Assembly: GCF_019972835.1 (NCBI RefSeq)
Contig: NZ_BPPB01000004.1
Span: 124,001 to 188,000, forward strand
Length of the DNA: 64,000 nt
Source: Lactobacillus laiwuensis
Lineage (GTDB): Bacteria > Bacillota > Bacilli > Lactobacillales > Lactobacillaceae
Direction: 5' to 3'
In this document: positions 33,471-42,179 of the stretch, in pieces
How positions within the stretch are numbered: position 1 is the first letter of the stretch
Layout: each line of letters begins with the position of its first letter
Position numbers and translations under genes: made by a program
Notes under the pieces: generated by a model
What the model saw: the letters and a program-made list of their open reading frames with translations, nothing else
Told to the model about the DNA's origin: nothing
The model's database searches: none

Positions 33471-35027
33471 TTATTCCCATTCAATTGTTGATGGTGGCTT
33501 ACTGGTGACATCGTAGACTACGCGGTTAATGTTTGGCACTTCATCAACAATACGCGTTGAAATCTTTTGCAAAACATCCCATGGCAAGCGAGCAAAATCA
33601 GCGGTCATCCCATCAATTGATGTAACGGCACGAATACCAATGGTATAGTCGTAAGTACGACCGTCACCCATCACACCAACAGACTTGATACCGGGTAAGA
33701 CGGTAAAGTATTGCCACACTTTTTCCTGTAAACCGGCTTTTTTAATTTCATCCCTCAAAATTGCATCACTGTCACGCACCAGTTTGAGTTTATCCTCAGT
33801 TACTTCGCCAATAACGCGTATGCCTAGACCAGGTCCTGGGAAAGGCTGACGCCAAACCAAATCATGCGGAATACCTAATTTTTCACCCAGTTCACGCACT
33901 TCATCCTTAAATAACTTGCGCAATGGTTCAATTAATTTAAAATGCAGATCTTTAGGTAACCCACCAACGTTATGGTGCGACTTAATCGTCTGGGCAGTAT
34001 TCGTGCCACTCTCGATTACATCGGTGTACAGGGTGCCTTGGGCTAAAAAGTCTACATCCTTAATTTTCTTGGCTTCGTCCGCAAACACCTCAATAAACTC
34101 TTTGCCAATGATTTTCCGTTTTTGCTCTGGATCGGTGACACCTTTCAGTTTATTTAAAAAGCGCTCTTGGGCATTTACACGAATAATGTTAACGCCTAAA
34201 TCACGGTTCAAGGCAGCCATTACTTCATCGCCTTCATTTTTGCGCAACATACCGTGATCCACAAAAATAGCCGTCAGCTGATTGCCAATTGCTTTGTGTA
34301 AAAGTGTCGCCGTGACACTGGAGTCTACTCCACCTGATAGTCCCAGAATTACTTTTTTATTACCTACAGTTTTTCTAATTTCAGCAATTTGCAGGTCAAT
34401 AAAATCGGTCATTGACCAGTCAGCCATAGCGCCGCAGACTTTAAAGGCAAAATTACGCAAAATATCAAGACCATACTGCGTATTGCGCACTTCCGCATGG
34501 AACTGAATACCATACATTTTAGCTTGATCGTTAGCAATAGCGGCAATCGGGCAATTTTTACTTGAAGCAACCGTTTCAAAGCCAGCAGGCGCACCAGTAA
34601 CCAAATCACCATGACTCATCCACACGTATTCATCTTTGGGCAACCCAGCAAATAAAATGGAGTTAGTATCTTCAACTTCAATGTCGGCACGACCGTATTC
34701 AGAATTATCCGCTTTTTCAACCTTGCCGTTTAAATAAGAAGCCATTAGTTGCATCCCGTAACAAATGCCTAAGATAGGAATGCCCAATTTAAAAATTGCA
34801 GGATCTACTTTCAAAGCGTTTTGGTCATAAATACTGTTGGGCCCACCTGAAAAAATAATGCCCTTGGGGTTAATCTGCCTTATTTGGTCCATACTAATAT
34901 CATGCGGCAACAACTCGGAATAAATCCCAAAGTCCCGCAGCCTGCGTGTGATTAGTTGATTATATTGACTACCAAAATCTAGTACTATAATTTCATCAAA
35001 ATCACTAATATTCTTTTTCACCGACAT
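33471..35027 (-). CDS. guaA: GMP synthase (glutamine-hydrolysing)
   Basis: A 518-aa enzyme converting XMP to GMP. The class I glutamine amidotransferase domain has the nucleophile C89 in GICYGMQ and the QFHAEV histidine/glutamate. The ATP-pyrophosphatase domain has SGGVDSSV near 232. The C-terminal dimerisation domain ends [15 protein letters not shown] at 35027 lies five bases after AGGAG; a longer frame to 35096 is rejected. It is divergent from xpt-pbuX, so purine salvage and GMP synthesis are back to back. A promoter TTGACC-17-TAAAGT lies upstream. Confidence 0.97.
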   Translation of the reverse strand: MSVKKNISDFDEIIVLDFGSQYNQLITRRLRDFGIYSELLPHDISMDQIRQINPKGIIFSGGPNSIYDQNALKVDPAIFKLGIPILGICYGMQLMASYLNGKVEKADNSEYGRADIEVEDTNSILFAGLPKDEYVWMSHGDLVTGAPAGFETVASSKNCPIAAIANDQAKMYGIQFHAEVRNTQYGLDILRNFAFKVCGAMADWSMTDFIDLQIAEIRKTVGNKKVILGLSGGVDSSVTATLLHKAIGNQLTAIFVDHGMLRKNEGDEVMAALNRDLGVNIIRVNAQERFLNKLKGVTDPEQKRKIIGKEFIEVFADEAKKIKDVDFLAQGTLYTDVIESGTNTAQTIKSHHNVGGLPKDLHFKLIEPLRKLFKDEVRELGEKLGIPHDLVWRQPFPGPGLGIRVIGEVTEDKLKLVRDSDAILRDEIKKAGLQEKVWQYFTVLPGIKSVGVMGDGRTYDYTIGIRAVTSIDGMTADFARLPWDVLQKISTRIVDEVPNINRVVYDVTSKPPSTIEWE

Positions 35028-35064
35028 CCAAGCTCCTTTACTAACCTTCTTCAATACAATATCA

Positions 35065-35093
35065 ACTTTACTAAGAAATAGTTCAGTGGTCAA
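35065..35093 (-). promoter_or_regulatory. Candidate promoter of guaA
   Basis: On the minus strand: -35 TTGACC (complement of 35088-35093), 17-bp spacer, -10 TAAAGT (complement of 35065-35070). An overlapping TTGTTG-17-TAGTAA pair is an alternative. Confidence 0.45.
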
Positions 35094-35179
35094 CAATTTT
35101 TTAGCGTAGCACTATTAGTTCACGAATATTTTTAAAAGTAATCATATAAATAATTCGAGATTCACTTTTAAAATTGGTC

Positions 35180-35208
35180 TTGCACATATTATGCGACTCT
35201 GTTACAAT
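35180..35208 (+). promoter_or_regulatory. Promoter of the xpt-pbuX riboswitch transcript
   Basis: -35 TTGCAC at 35180-35185, 17-bp spacer, -10 TACAAT at 35203-35208, about 25 bp upstream of the purine aptamer. Confidence 0.8.
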
Positions 35209-35230
35209 GCTTGCAACAGGAAAATAAATA

Positions 35231-35302
35231 TCTATATATTGCCGTAATGAGGTCGGCAGTTTCTACTCAGAACCGTAAATTCTGAACTATGGATAATATA
35301 GC
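35231..35302 (+). ncRNA. Purine riboswitch aptamer, guanine type
   Basis: The conserved elements of the purine aptamer are in order: P1 strand CTATAT, GCCGTAATGAGGTCGGC-type P2 arm and loop, the core TTTCTAC, the CAGAACCGTAAATTCTG P3 hairpin, and the closing AACTATGG with the second P1 strand. The nucleotide in the position that pairs with ligand is C (AACTAT), which predicts guanine/hypoxanthine rather than adenine. The following terminator would form when guanine is bound, shutting off xpt-pbuX. Confidence 0.92.
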
Positions 35303-35327
35303 ATTTTGTGCGGCTATTTGCTGCTTT

Positions 35328-35371
35328 AAAGGGCTTTTTTTACCATAGTTTTGGTAGAAAAAGCCCTTTTT
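35328..35371 (+). terminator. Riboswitch-controlled terminator upstream of xpt
   Basis: AAAGGGCTTTTT...TACCA pairs with TGGTA...AAAAAGCCCTTT, followed by TTTTTG. It ends about 20 bp before the xpt start and is the expression platform of the purine riboswitch. Confidence 0.9.
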
Positions 35372-35389
35372 GTGATGAAGGAGGAAAAA

Positions 35390-35968
35390 GTGAAATTATT
35401 AGAAGACCGGATTCGCAGTGACGGAGAAGTTTTACCCGGTAACGTTTTAAAAATCAACTCGTTTTTAAATCATCAGGTAGATCCCGAACTAATGAAGAAA
35501 GTCGGAGAAGAATTTAGTCAACTATTTAAGGACAGTGGCATCACAAAAGTTTTGACTTGTGAAGCTTCTGGAATCGCTCCCGGAGTAATGACAGCCTACG
35601 AATTGCATGTGCCTCTGGTGTTTGCCCGCAAGAAAAAACCTGCAACACTAAATGACGCGGTATATTGGGCAGATGTTTATTCTTACACTAAAAAAGTCAC
35701 CAACCAGATTTGTGTTGAACAAAAATTTTTGGAACAAGATGATCGCCTGCTAATTATCGATGATTTTCTAGCAAATGGAGAAGCTGTTAAAGGCATGATT
35801 AATATTGCTAACCAAGCTGGTACTGAAGTAGCTGGCGTCGGTATCGTAGTCGCAAAAACTTTCCAAGGCGGTAGCGACTGGCTTAAAGAACACGGCTATC
35901 GCCTTGAAGCATTAGCAGAAATCGCTAGTTTAGCTAACAATCAAGTACATTTTGTGGGGGAAAAATAA
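35390..35968 (+). CDS. xpt: Xanthine phosphoribosyltransferase
   Basis: A 192-aa enzyme converting xanthine and PRPP to XMP. The start is GTG at 35390, with AAGGAGG six bases upstream, giving the family N-terminus (KLLEDRIRSDGEVLPGNVL). A longer frame from 35351 would begin inside the riboswitch terminator and is rejected. The PRPP-binding loop LLIIDDFLANGEA is intact, as is SFLNHQVDPELM. It is the first gene of a two-gene operon with pbuX under the guanine riboswitch, the same arrangement as in Bacillus subtilis. Confidence 0.96.
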   Translation: MKLLEDRIRSDGEVLPGNVLKINSFLNHQVDPELMKKVGEEFSQLFKDSGITKVLTCEASGIAPGVMTAYELHVPLVFARKKKPATLNDAVYWADVYSYTKKVTNQICVEQKFLEQDDRLLIIDDFLANGEAVKGMINIANQAGTEVAGVGIVVAKTFQGGSDWLKEHGYRLEALAEIASLANNQVHFVGEK

Positions 35969-37281
35969 TGGCAGAAAAAGAAGTTAGCCAGCAAAAAGCA
36001 GCGGTTTTAGGTTTACAGCACTTATTAGCAATGTATTCCGGGGCAGTCGCTGTACCCCTTCTAATTGGTAATGCACTAAAATTTTCTCCTGCACAAATGA
36101 CCTATCTAGTTTCAATTGACATTTTCATGTGCGGCCTTGCGACACTTTTGCAATTAATGCGCAATAAGTACTTTGGTATTGGCTTCCCAGTCATTTTGGG
36201 CTGCGCCATTCAAGCAGTTGCCCCCTTGCAAATGATTGGGCAGAAATTCTCAATTAACGACATGTATGGTGCCATTATAGTTGCCGGCATTTTTGTCGTT
36301 TTAATCTCAGGCGTTTTTGCTAAAATTAAAAAATTCTTTCCCCCTGTCGTAACAGGGACTTTAATCACCACTATTGGTTTAACACTTGTTCCAGTGGCAA
36401 TTCAAAATATGGGTGGTGGCAATTCTGCTGCTAAAAGTTTTGGCAGTGGTCAAAATCTCTTTCTGGCTTTTTGCACGATGTTTATCATCTTGGCATTAGA
36501 AATTTGGACTAAAGGATTCATCAGATCAATTTCAGTTTTAATCGGTCTTGTTGCCGGAACTGTCATTGCCGCTTGCATGGGTCTCGTTTCCTTCACTCCT
36601 GTCATGGAAGCATCTTGGTTTCACTTACCTCAACTCTTTTACTTTGGCGTACCAAAATTTGAATGGTCTTCCAGCCTGACAATGATCATTATTGCTTTAG
36701 TGTCAATGGTTGAGTCTACCGGAGTATTCTTTGCAATTGGTGATCTTTTGCACCATGACGTGACCGAAGAAGACTTGAAAAAAGGCTACCGTGCAGAAGG
36801 TATCGCTCAGATTTTTGGCGGTTTGTTTAATGCTTTTCCTTATACCACTTTTTCGCAAAATGTCGGTCTTTTGCAATTATCCGGTATTAAAACCAAGCGT
36901 CCGATTTATTGGGCAGGCGGCTTACTGATGGCTATGGGATTGTTGCCTAAAATTGGCGCTATGGTAACAATCATTCCTACCCCAGTTTTAGGTGGTGCCA
37001 TGCTGGTCATGTTTACCATGATTGCTGTTCAAGGCATTAAGACTTTAGCTAAAGTTGACCTCAGTGATAACAATAATGTGCTAATTATTGCCATCTCAGT
37101 TGGACTTGGACTTGGCGTTACTATTTATCCCCAATTTTTCAAAAACCTGCCGGCTACTGTCCAATTATTTCTAAGTAATGGGATCGTAATTACCAGCTTG
37201 TCAGCTACTATTCTGAATTTCTTACTTAAAGGGGGTGATAGAAAGGCAAAACAAAAAACTCAAACTGCAAATATCATGTAA
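35968..37281 (+). CDS. pbuX: Xanthine/uracil permease family, xanthine permease
   Basis: A 437-aa nucleobase:cation symporter-2 protein with about 12-14 hydrophobic segments. GLQHLLAMYSGAVAVPLLIG is the family's first signature and QNVGLLQLSGIKTKR the second. It imports xanthine for the xpt product. Its ATG overlaps the xpt stop codon (TAATG), so the two are translationally coupled and both answer to the guanine riboswitch. A strong terminator follows. Confidence 0.94.
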   Translation: MAEKEVSQQKAAVLGLQHLLAMYSGAVAVPLLIGNALKFSPAQMTYLVSIDIFMCGLATLLQLMRNKYFGIGFPVILGCAIQAVAPLQMIGQKFSINDMYGAIIVAGIFVVLISGVFAKIKKFFPPVVTGTLITTIGLTLVPVAIQNMGGGNSAAKSFGSGQNLFLAFCTMFIILALEIWTKGFIRSISVLIGLVAGTVIAACMGLVSFTPVMEASWFHLPQLFYFGVPKFEWSSSLTMIIIALVSMVESTGVFFAIGDLLHHDVTEEDLKKGYRAEGIAQIFGGLFNAFPYTTFSQNVGLLQLSGIKTKRPIYWAGGLLMAMGLLPKIGAMVTIIPTPVLGGAMLVMFTMIAVQGIKTLAKVDLSDNNNVLIIAISVGLGLGVTIYPQFFKNLPATVQLFLSNGIVITSLSATILNFLLKGGDRKAKQKTQTANIM

Positions 37282-37321
37282 ATAAAATTGTTTTTACCCT
37301 TGAGACAATTTTGTTTGCACC

Positions 37322-37356
37322 AAAAAAGTATCTTCAAAATAAGAAGATACTTTTTT
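37322..37356. terminator. Bidirectional intrinsic terminator
   Basis: A perfect 14-bp stem AAAAAAGTATCTTC / GAAGATACTTTTTT with a 7-nt loop after pbuX; it may also serve the convergent kinase gene. Confidence 0.88.
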
Positions 37357-37413
37357 AATTTGTAAATATTAAAACGTGCATGTTAACTTTGTTGTTATCT
37401 TGACTGCCGATAC

Positions 37414-38238
37414 CTAAAAATGAAAAACAGGTTGCCAGCATTTGTTTACCAATTTGCTTAAATGGCTTGTCAGCAATTTCTCAGTATATTTCATAATTCC
37501 AATCGCAGTTATAAAAATTAGAAAGGACTGCGTCAAAGGAGTAACTGCTACTTCTTCACCACATTTTCTATACCCATTTATAAAGGAAGCAATTAGTTTT
37601 TGATTTAATCTAAAATCTTGGTAAAAAAGTTTAATGAAGTCCTGATAATTTACCCCCATGCGAGCGCGCTCAAAATCAATTAAACTCAGTTGCCCTCTAA
37701 CAATTTTATAATTACGTAAACCTACATCCCCATGTAAAACAGTAGTTGCATGAGCTGTTAGATCTTCTGCAATATCCGCTTTTTGTGCTGTAAATAAAGC
37801 TAACACTTGCAGCAATCTGCTTTTAATTTCTTCATTCTGCAAACTATTGCTGTCAAATTTTGCTTTCTCAAACAACCGATTATTTAGGTATATGCCAGAA
37901 AATGGTTTGACTTTTTGATGGAAGTGAGACAATTCTTTGCCCATGTTAAATGCCATATCAGGATTGATTTCTTCTTTAATATCAGAAGGCGCCAAATCTT
38001 TCATGACCAAAACAAATTGTTGCGTCTGCTTGACAACAAAAGAGTCTAATACCCGAGTATTTAGTTGCTCATTAACAGCTTTTTCGGTTAAGAATTTTCC
38101 TGCTTGTGCAAAGACTTTGACAAAAATTTTTTGCTTAAACTTTGCACTATCACCAACAAAAGTGCTGTTTTGTGACTCGTGCGTGATCTTTGTTAAGTCA
38201 GCTTGCAGTTTTTCTTGTAAAATTTTTTCTATAGTCAT
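37414..38238 (-). CDS. APH/choline-kinase family phosphotransferase
   Basis: A 274-aa kinase-like protein with the Brenner motif VLHGDVGLRNYKIV (H169-D171, N176 region) and the metal-binding LSLIDFERARMG about 20 residues later. N-terminal KIFVKVFAQAGKFLTEKAVN looks like the ATP-binding lysine region. The family includes aminoglycoside, choline, fructosamine and homoserine kinases. Given the Amadori-type genes elsewhere in the window, a fructosamine-kinase-like role is possible, but nothing in this sequence proves it. A resistance role should not be assumed. The ribosome binding site is weak. Confidence 0.8.
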   Translation of the reverse strand: MTIEKILQEKLQADLTKITHESQNSTFVGDSAKFKQKIFVKVFAQAGKFLTEKAVNEQLNTRVLDSFVVKQTQQFVLVMKDLAPSDIKEEINPDMAFNMGKELSHFHQKVKPFSGIYLNNRLFEKAKFDSNSLQNEEIKSRLLQVLALFTAQKADIAEDLTAHATTVLHGDVGLRNYKIVRGQLSLIDFERARMGVNYQDFIKLFYQDFRLNQKLIASFINGYRKCGEEVAVTPLTQSFLIFITAIGIMKYTEKLLTSHLSKLVNKCWQPVFHF

Positions 38239-38384
38239 CAGCTTATTTCTCTCATTTCACCACTGCGGACAATGCCACAGCGATATAGCACAAAAATAAT
38301 TTACCGGTTTTTGCCAATCAAGGTAGCAGTATGAAAACGCACCATAAATAATATTCTTCTTTGTATTAATCATTTTTTTCGCCT

Positions 38385-38576
38385 TCATATTAAAAATAAT
38401 TCGTCAACCGTTACCTCTAATATCTTAGCTAACTAAAAAGCGAGTCCTAAAGATGGGTCATATTTATCATTTTCAATAGCGTTGATCGTTTGCCGAGTAA
38501 CATGAGCAGCTTCTGCTAATTGAGCCTGTGAGTATCCCTGCTCTTTACGCAATTGAGCAATTCTGTTTTCACTAGT
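38385..38576 (-). pseudogene. Decayed XRE-family (HTH_3) regulator
   Basis: On the minus strand the reading ENRIAQLRKEQGYSQAQLAE, then AAHVTRQTINAIENDKYDPS and LGLAF, is a classical small XRE regulator of about 65 aa. The start codon is missing (an in-frame TGA precedes TSENRIAQ), and an in-frame TAG at 38433-38435 interrupts it before LAKILEVTVDELF. A short frame after it (MINTKKNIIYGAF...) may be the remnant of the membrane protein that often follows such regulators. The rest of the 536-bp stretch without a gene contains the pepD promoter and nothing else recognised. Confidence 0.82.
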
Positions 38577-38713
38577 TCACTCTCCTGTCAAACATATCGG
38601 ACATTTTTAGTAAAACATCTTTTACATTTTGAGTAAACACCAAAATTATATTTTAGTTAAAATCTTTAATTCGAAAAAGTAATAATAATTTAGGCTTAAG
38701 TTTACTTATTTTT

Positions 38714-38743
38714 TTGCAAACAACCCGCCTTTTTTAATACAAT
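38714..38743 (+). promoter_or_regulatory. Promoter of pepD
   Basis: -35 TTGCAA at 38714-38719, 18-bp spacer, -10 TACAAT at 38738-38743, followed by AAAGGACAG and the ATG at 38775. Confidence 0.7.
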
Positions 38744-38774
38744 ATAGATTAAGTAATTTGAAAGGACAGATAAG

Positions 38775-40190
38775 ATGAAAAAAGCAGAATGTACGACTAT
38801 TCTTGTCGGTAAAAATGCCACCATTGACGGCTCAGCTATGATTGCCAGAAGTGAAGACGGTGGCCGTGAAATAATTCCTGAAGGTTTTGAACTTATTACA
38901 CCGGAAAAACAACCAAAACATTATGAAAGTGTCATTAGTCACCAAAAGATTGATGATGAAGACTTAGCTGAAAAGCCTTTACGTTATACCAGTGCACCTG
39001 ATGTCTCTGGCGAAAGCGGCATCTGGGCTGCAGCCGGAATTAATTCAGAAAACGTGGCAATGACTGCTACTGAAACTATTACCACTAACGCACGTATTCA
39101 AGGGATTGATCCACTGGTTACTGAGGGTGGACTTGGTGAAGAAGACTTTGTTACTTTAACATTGCCTTATATTCACAGCGCGCTTGATGGCGTTAAGCGC
39201 ATCGGCTATTTACTGGAAAAATATGGTACTTACGAAATGAACGGTATGGCTTTTGCCGACCACGATGAAGTTTGGTATCTAGAAACTATTGGTGGTCACC
39301 ACTGGATTGCACGTCGTATTCCTGATGATGCCTACGTTGTTGCTCCTAACCGTTTAAACATTGATGAATTCTACTTTGATAAAGATGGTTTTTTAGCTGA
39401 TGATACCTTAGAAGATTTAATCGCTGAATATCACCTCAACCCTGACCGTGAAGGTTACAACATGCGTCATATCTTTGGTAGTTCAACTATTAAGGATGCC
39501 CACTACAACAATCCTCGTGCCTGGTTTGTTCACAATTACTTTGATCCAGAATTCGGCGGCAAGCCAACTGATCAGGATCAACCTTTTATTTGCTACGCAA
39601 ACCGCAAGATTAGTATTGAGGATATTTGTTTTGTTGAAAGTTCACACTATCAAGATACCCCATTTGATCCATACGGTGATCAGGGTACGCCTGAGCAAAA
39701 GAAAACCTACCGTCCAATTGCACTAAACCGTAACTTCGAAACCCATATTTTGCAAGTTAGAAATGATGTTCCAGAAGAGATTGCCGGTGTGCAATGGCTT
39801 TGTTTTGGTCCAAATACCTTTAACAGCTTCGTCCCATTCTACACGAATGTCAACGACACGCCAGCCAGCTTCCAAACTGGTCCTAAATTTGATTTGAATA
39901 AAATTTTCTGGTTGAACAAATTAACAGCACAATTAGGTGACACTAACTTTAAGGTCTACGGTGAACTAGAAAATGACTTTGAGCAAAAATCATTGGCCCA
40001 ATGTCACTTCATTCAACATGAAACTGATAAAAAAGTTGCAGGTCTGTCAGGTAAAGAAGCTGAAGATTTATTAACTGCAGCCAACCAAAAGATGGCTGAT
40101 CAAGTTTACGACAACACCATTGAACTGCTGGGTAACATGGTAAATGAAGGCCATAATCTAGCAATACTTAAGTTTGACTTGTTAGACTAA
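38775..40190 (+). CDS. pepD: C69-family dipeptidase PepD
   Basis: A 471-aa N-terminal-nucleophile dipeptidase. The predicted catalytic Cys is C6 in MKKAECTTILVGKNATIDGS, which would be exposed by removal of the first five residues. The long family body includes DGSAMIARSEDGGRE, FADHDEVWYLETIGGHHWIA and VSPRF-like APNRLNIDEF. It hydrolyses dipeptides in the cytoplasm; lactobacilli carry several paralogues. It is monocistronic with its own promoter and a strong terminator. Confidence 0.94.
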   Translation: MKKAECTTILVGKNATIDGSAMIARSEDGGREIIPEGFELITPEKQPKHYESVISHQKIDDEDLAEKPLRYTSAPDVSGESGIWAAAGINSENVAMTATETITTNARIQGIDPLVTEGGLGEEDFVTLTLPYIHSALDGVKRIGYLLEKYGTYEMNGMAFADHDEVWYLETIGGHHWIARRIPDDAYVVAPNRLNIDEFYFDKDGFLADDTLEDLIAEYHLNPDREGYNMRHIFGSSTIKDAHYNNPRAWFVHNYFDPEFGGKPTDQDQPFICYANRKISIEDICFVESSHYQDTPFDPYGDQGTPEQKKTYRPIALNRNFETHILQVRNDVPEEIAGVQWLCFGPNTFNSFVPFYTNVNDTPASFQTGPKFDLNKIFWLNKLTAQLGDTNFKVYGELENDFEQKSLAQCHFIQHETDKKVAGLSGKEAEDLLTAANQKMADQVYDNTIELLGNMVNEGHNLAILKFDLLD

Positions 40191-40220
40191 TTTAATAATC
40201 AAGCTCTAAAGAAAAGTTAA

Positions 40221-40260
40221 AAAAGGCTCAATTACGTTAACTAACGTAGTTGAGCCTTTT
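40221..40260. terminator. Bidirectional intrinsic terminator
   Basis: Long hairpin AAAAGGCTCAATTACGTTA / TAACGTAGTTGAGCCTTTT (one mismatch) between the convergent pepD and GntR genes. Confidence 0.9.
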
Positions 40261-40306
40261 ATATTGCCTATTTAGCAAAAAGTACAAATTTTAATGGAAT
40301 CTGTCG

Positions 40307-41020
40307 TTACCTAATTCTTATTTGATAAACATCAGGATCCACGAATTCTTCACTACACTGAACCATCTTGCCATCCTGATTTTTAAGTACATTGTCAATA
40401 TTCAATAATGAGCAGCCAAAAGGCTTAGCAAGCAAATCAGATAATTCTTTATCAGCTTCAGTTGCACTGACTAATGTTTCTTGAGGACTTATTTTTTTAA
40501 TAAGTGGATTCTTTTTTAATGCTTCATATAAAGATACTTCAATGTCACTTTTTTGCAAAAATTCATAGAATGGAGCCAAAATATAACTATCATCAACAAT
40601 TACTGGTTGTTCATCAAGAAATAGAACCCTTTTAATGTTTAAACAAGTTGACGAATTTAAGCGAAAAATATTTTGAATTCTGCGTGACGGAATAATTTGG
40701 GCAAAATTGATTATCTTGGATGAAGGTAAAAAGCCGTTCTTTTTAGCCGTATAAGAGAAACCTTCTACAGAATTAATCCGCAGAAGCTTTTTTACTTTTC
40801 CAGGTTTCCTGACATAGCTGCCATTACCTTGAATTTTTTCGATTAGTCCTTCAGTAGCCAACTGTTTTATTGCCTTTCTTAAAGTTACGCGACTAACCCC
40901 AAATTCATCTTGTAATTCACTTTCGGTAGGAAGCTTGGAATCGACCGGATATTCACCATCCTGTATTTTTTGCTTTAGTTTTAACATTACTTGATAATAC
41001 AAAGTATTTTTTGCTTTCAT
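40307..41020 (-). CDS. GntR/HutC-family transcriptional regulator (PTS cluster A)
   Basis: A 237-aa regulator. Winged helix at about residues 5-70 (KLPTESELQDEFGVSRVTLR, then GLIEKIQGNGSYV); UTRA effector-binding domain from about 85 to the end. HutC-type regulators usually sense a sugar phosphate or amino sugar derivative. It is the last gene of the EIIB-EIIC-EIID-SIS-GntR cluster, so it probably senses the product of that pathway and represses it. Two starts are possible, ATG 41020 and GTG 41041; neither has a good ribosome binding site. ATG is chosen because it aligns with the family N-terminus. Confidence 0.87.
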   Translation of the reverse strand: MKAKNTLYYQVMLKLKQKIQDGEYPVDSKLPTESELQDEFGVSRVTLRKAIKQLATEGLIEKIQGNGSYVRKPGKVKKLLRINSVEGFSYTAKKNGFLPSSKIINFAQIIPSRRIQNIFRLNSSTCLNIKRVLFLDEQPVIVDDSYILAPFYEFLQKSDIEVSLYEALKKNPLIKKISPQETLVSATEADKELSDLLAKPFGCSLLNIDNVLKNQDGKMVQCSEEFVDPDVYQIRIR

Positions 41021-41052
41021 TCTTTTGAAAACCAACTTCACTTCAATTAAAA

Positions 41053-42144
41053 TTACTTAACGCTATTTGCTTTAGTTATTAAAACATCTTTTATATCCGG
41101 ATAATTCCTGACATTAAGATCCTTACCCTGACCAGTATAAAGTAGATAAGCAAATAATTGCAACGGTATACAATATTCTAACGGGCAGAAATCTGCATCA
41201 TTTAAAAATGATCCTTTTAATACGTGGTTAGAGGATATTCCTTCTTGTGAACCAATAGAATATGCATGATCAGTTTGTTCATTCAAGGCCTTGAAAAGCT
41301 TATTAGCTCTTTCATAGCCATAATTTACTGGTGCAACAATAATAGTATATGTTTCTTCATGCATTGAAGCAATAGGGCCATGTAAAAATTCTTCTACTTC
41401 GAAAGGTTGGAAATAATCTCTAACGGTTTCTAGAGATTTTAATGCACCTTCCATGATGGTGCCTTTATTATTACCATAACCCAATAAGTAGCCGTGATGG
41501 CAGTTTTTCAAATCAGCTGAGTTTTCTTCAAACCAATTCTTACTTTCTTTGATGATTTCATTTAAGTTATTGACCGTTTTTTCCAGACGATCAATATATT
41601 CGTCATATTCTTTAGCGGTCAATTGGCCCGACTTTTTAGCCGCTTCCAGTGCAATTAAATAAAAAGTAAGAATTGATGCACTATAACCTTTTGTTTTAGG
41701 GCCAACGTGCTCAAAGCCGCAGGCCAAAACAATCTTGTTTTGCGCTACTTGTGAACAAGAATTATCCCGATCTTCAGTAATCACAAAATTATCACAATTC
41801 AGGCTGTTTGCTCTCTTTAAAGCTGCAATTGTGTTAGTGCTCTCTCCTTCTTGGGTAATAGCTATGACTAGATCAGCACTTGTTGCCAATTGTTCATAAT
41901 GAGCAAAATTATATGAATTTACCGGAATTATGTGCTTTTTCAAGATTTTTTCCATAAAAGGTTGTGCTGTAATACAAGAATTGAAAGATGTACCTGAGCC
42001 AACCAAATAAATGTTGTGGTATTTATTCGTATTATCTGCAAAAGTTTGTGCAAAATTGTTGTACAATTGCCCTCTATTGGCAATCATTTTTTTAAGTGCA
42101 TCTTCTGTTTCATCAATATAATCAATCATTGACCAAGTTTTCAT
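41053..42144 (-). CDS. Double-SIS-domain protein, GlmS/GfrE-like sugar isomerase or deglycase
   Basis: A 363-aa protein made of two SIS domains and lacking the glutaminase domain of GlmS. The first SIS motif is IYLVGSGTSFNSCITAQPF with IAITQEGESTNTIAAL; the second has GYLLGYGNNKGTIMEGALK followed by FEVEEFLHGPIASM, whose E-x-x-HG motif is the usual catalytic region. Related proteins are AgaS, glucosamine-phosphate isomerases, and glucoselysine-6-phosphate deglycase (GfrE). It lies in a Man-PTS operon without a GlmS function gap, so a role on an imported phosphorylated sugar-amine is likely. Exact substrate unknown. Confidence 0.83.
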   Translation of the reverse strand: MKTWSMIDYIDETEDALKKMIANRGQLYNNFAQTFADNTNKYHNIYLVGSGTSFNSCITAQPFMEKILKKHIIPVNSYNFAHYEQLATSADLVIAITQEGESTNTIAALKRANSLNCDNFVITEDRDNSCSQVAQNKIVLACGFEHVGPKTKGYSASILTFYLIALEAAKKSGQLTAKEYDEYIDRLEKTVNNLNEIIKESKNWFEENSADLKNCHHGYLLGYGNNKGTIMEGALKSLETVRDYFQPFEVEEFLHGPIASMHEETYTIIVAPVNYGYERANKLFKALNEQTDHAYSIGSQEGISSNHVLKGSFLNDADFCPLEYCIPLQLFAYLLYTGQGKDLNVRNYPDIKDVLITKANSVK

Positions 42145-42179
42145 TATTAATTATCCCTTTCTCACTTTAATAGCATTTT

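Noticed and set aside
35351-35389. Upstream start for xpt
   Set aside because: It lies inside the riboswitch terminator hairpin; the GTG at 35390 has an excellent ribosome binding site and family-like N-terminus.
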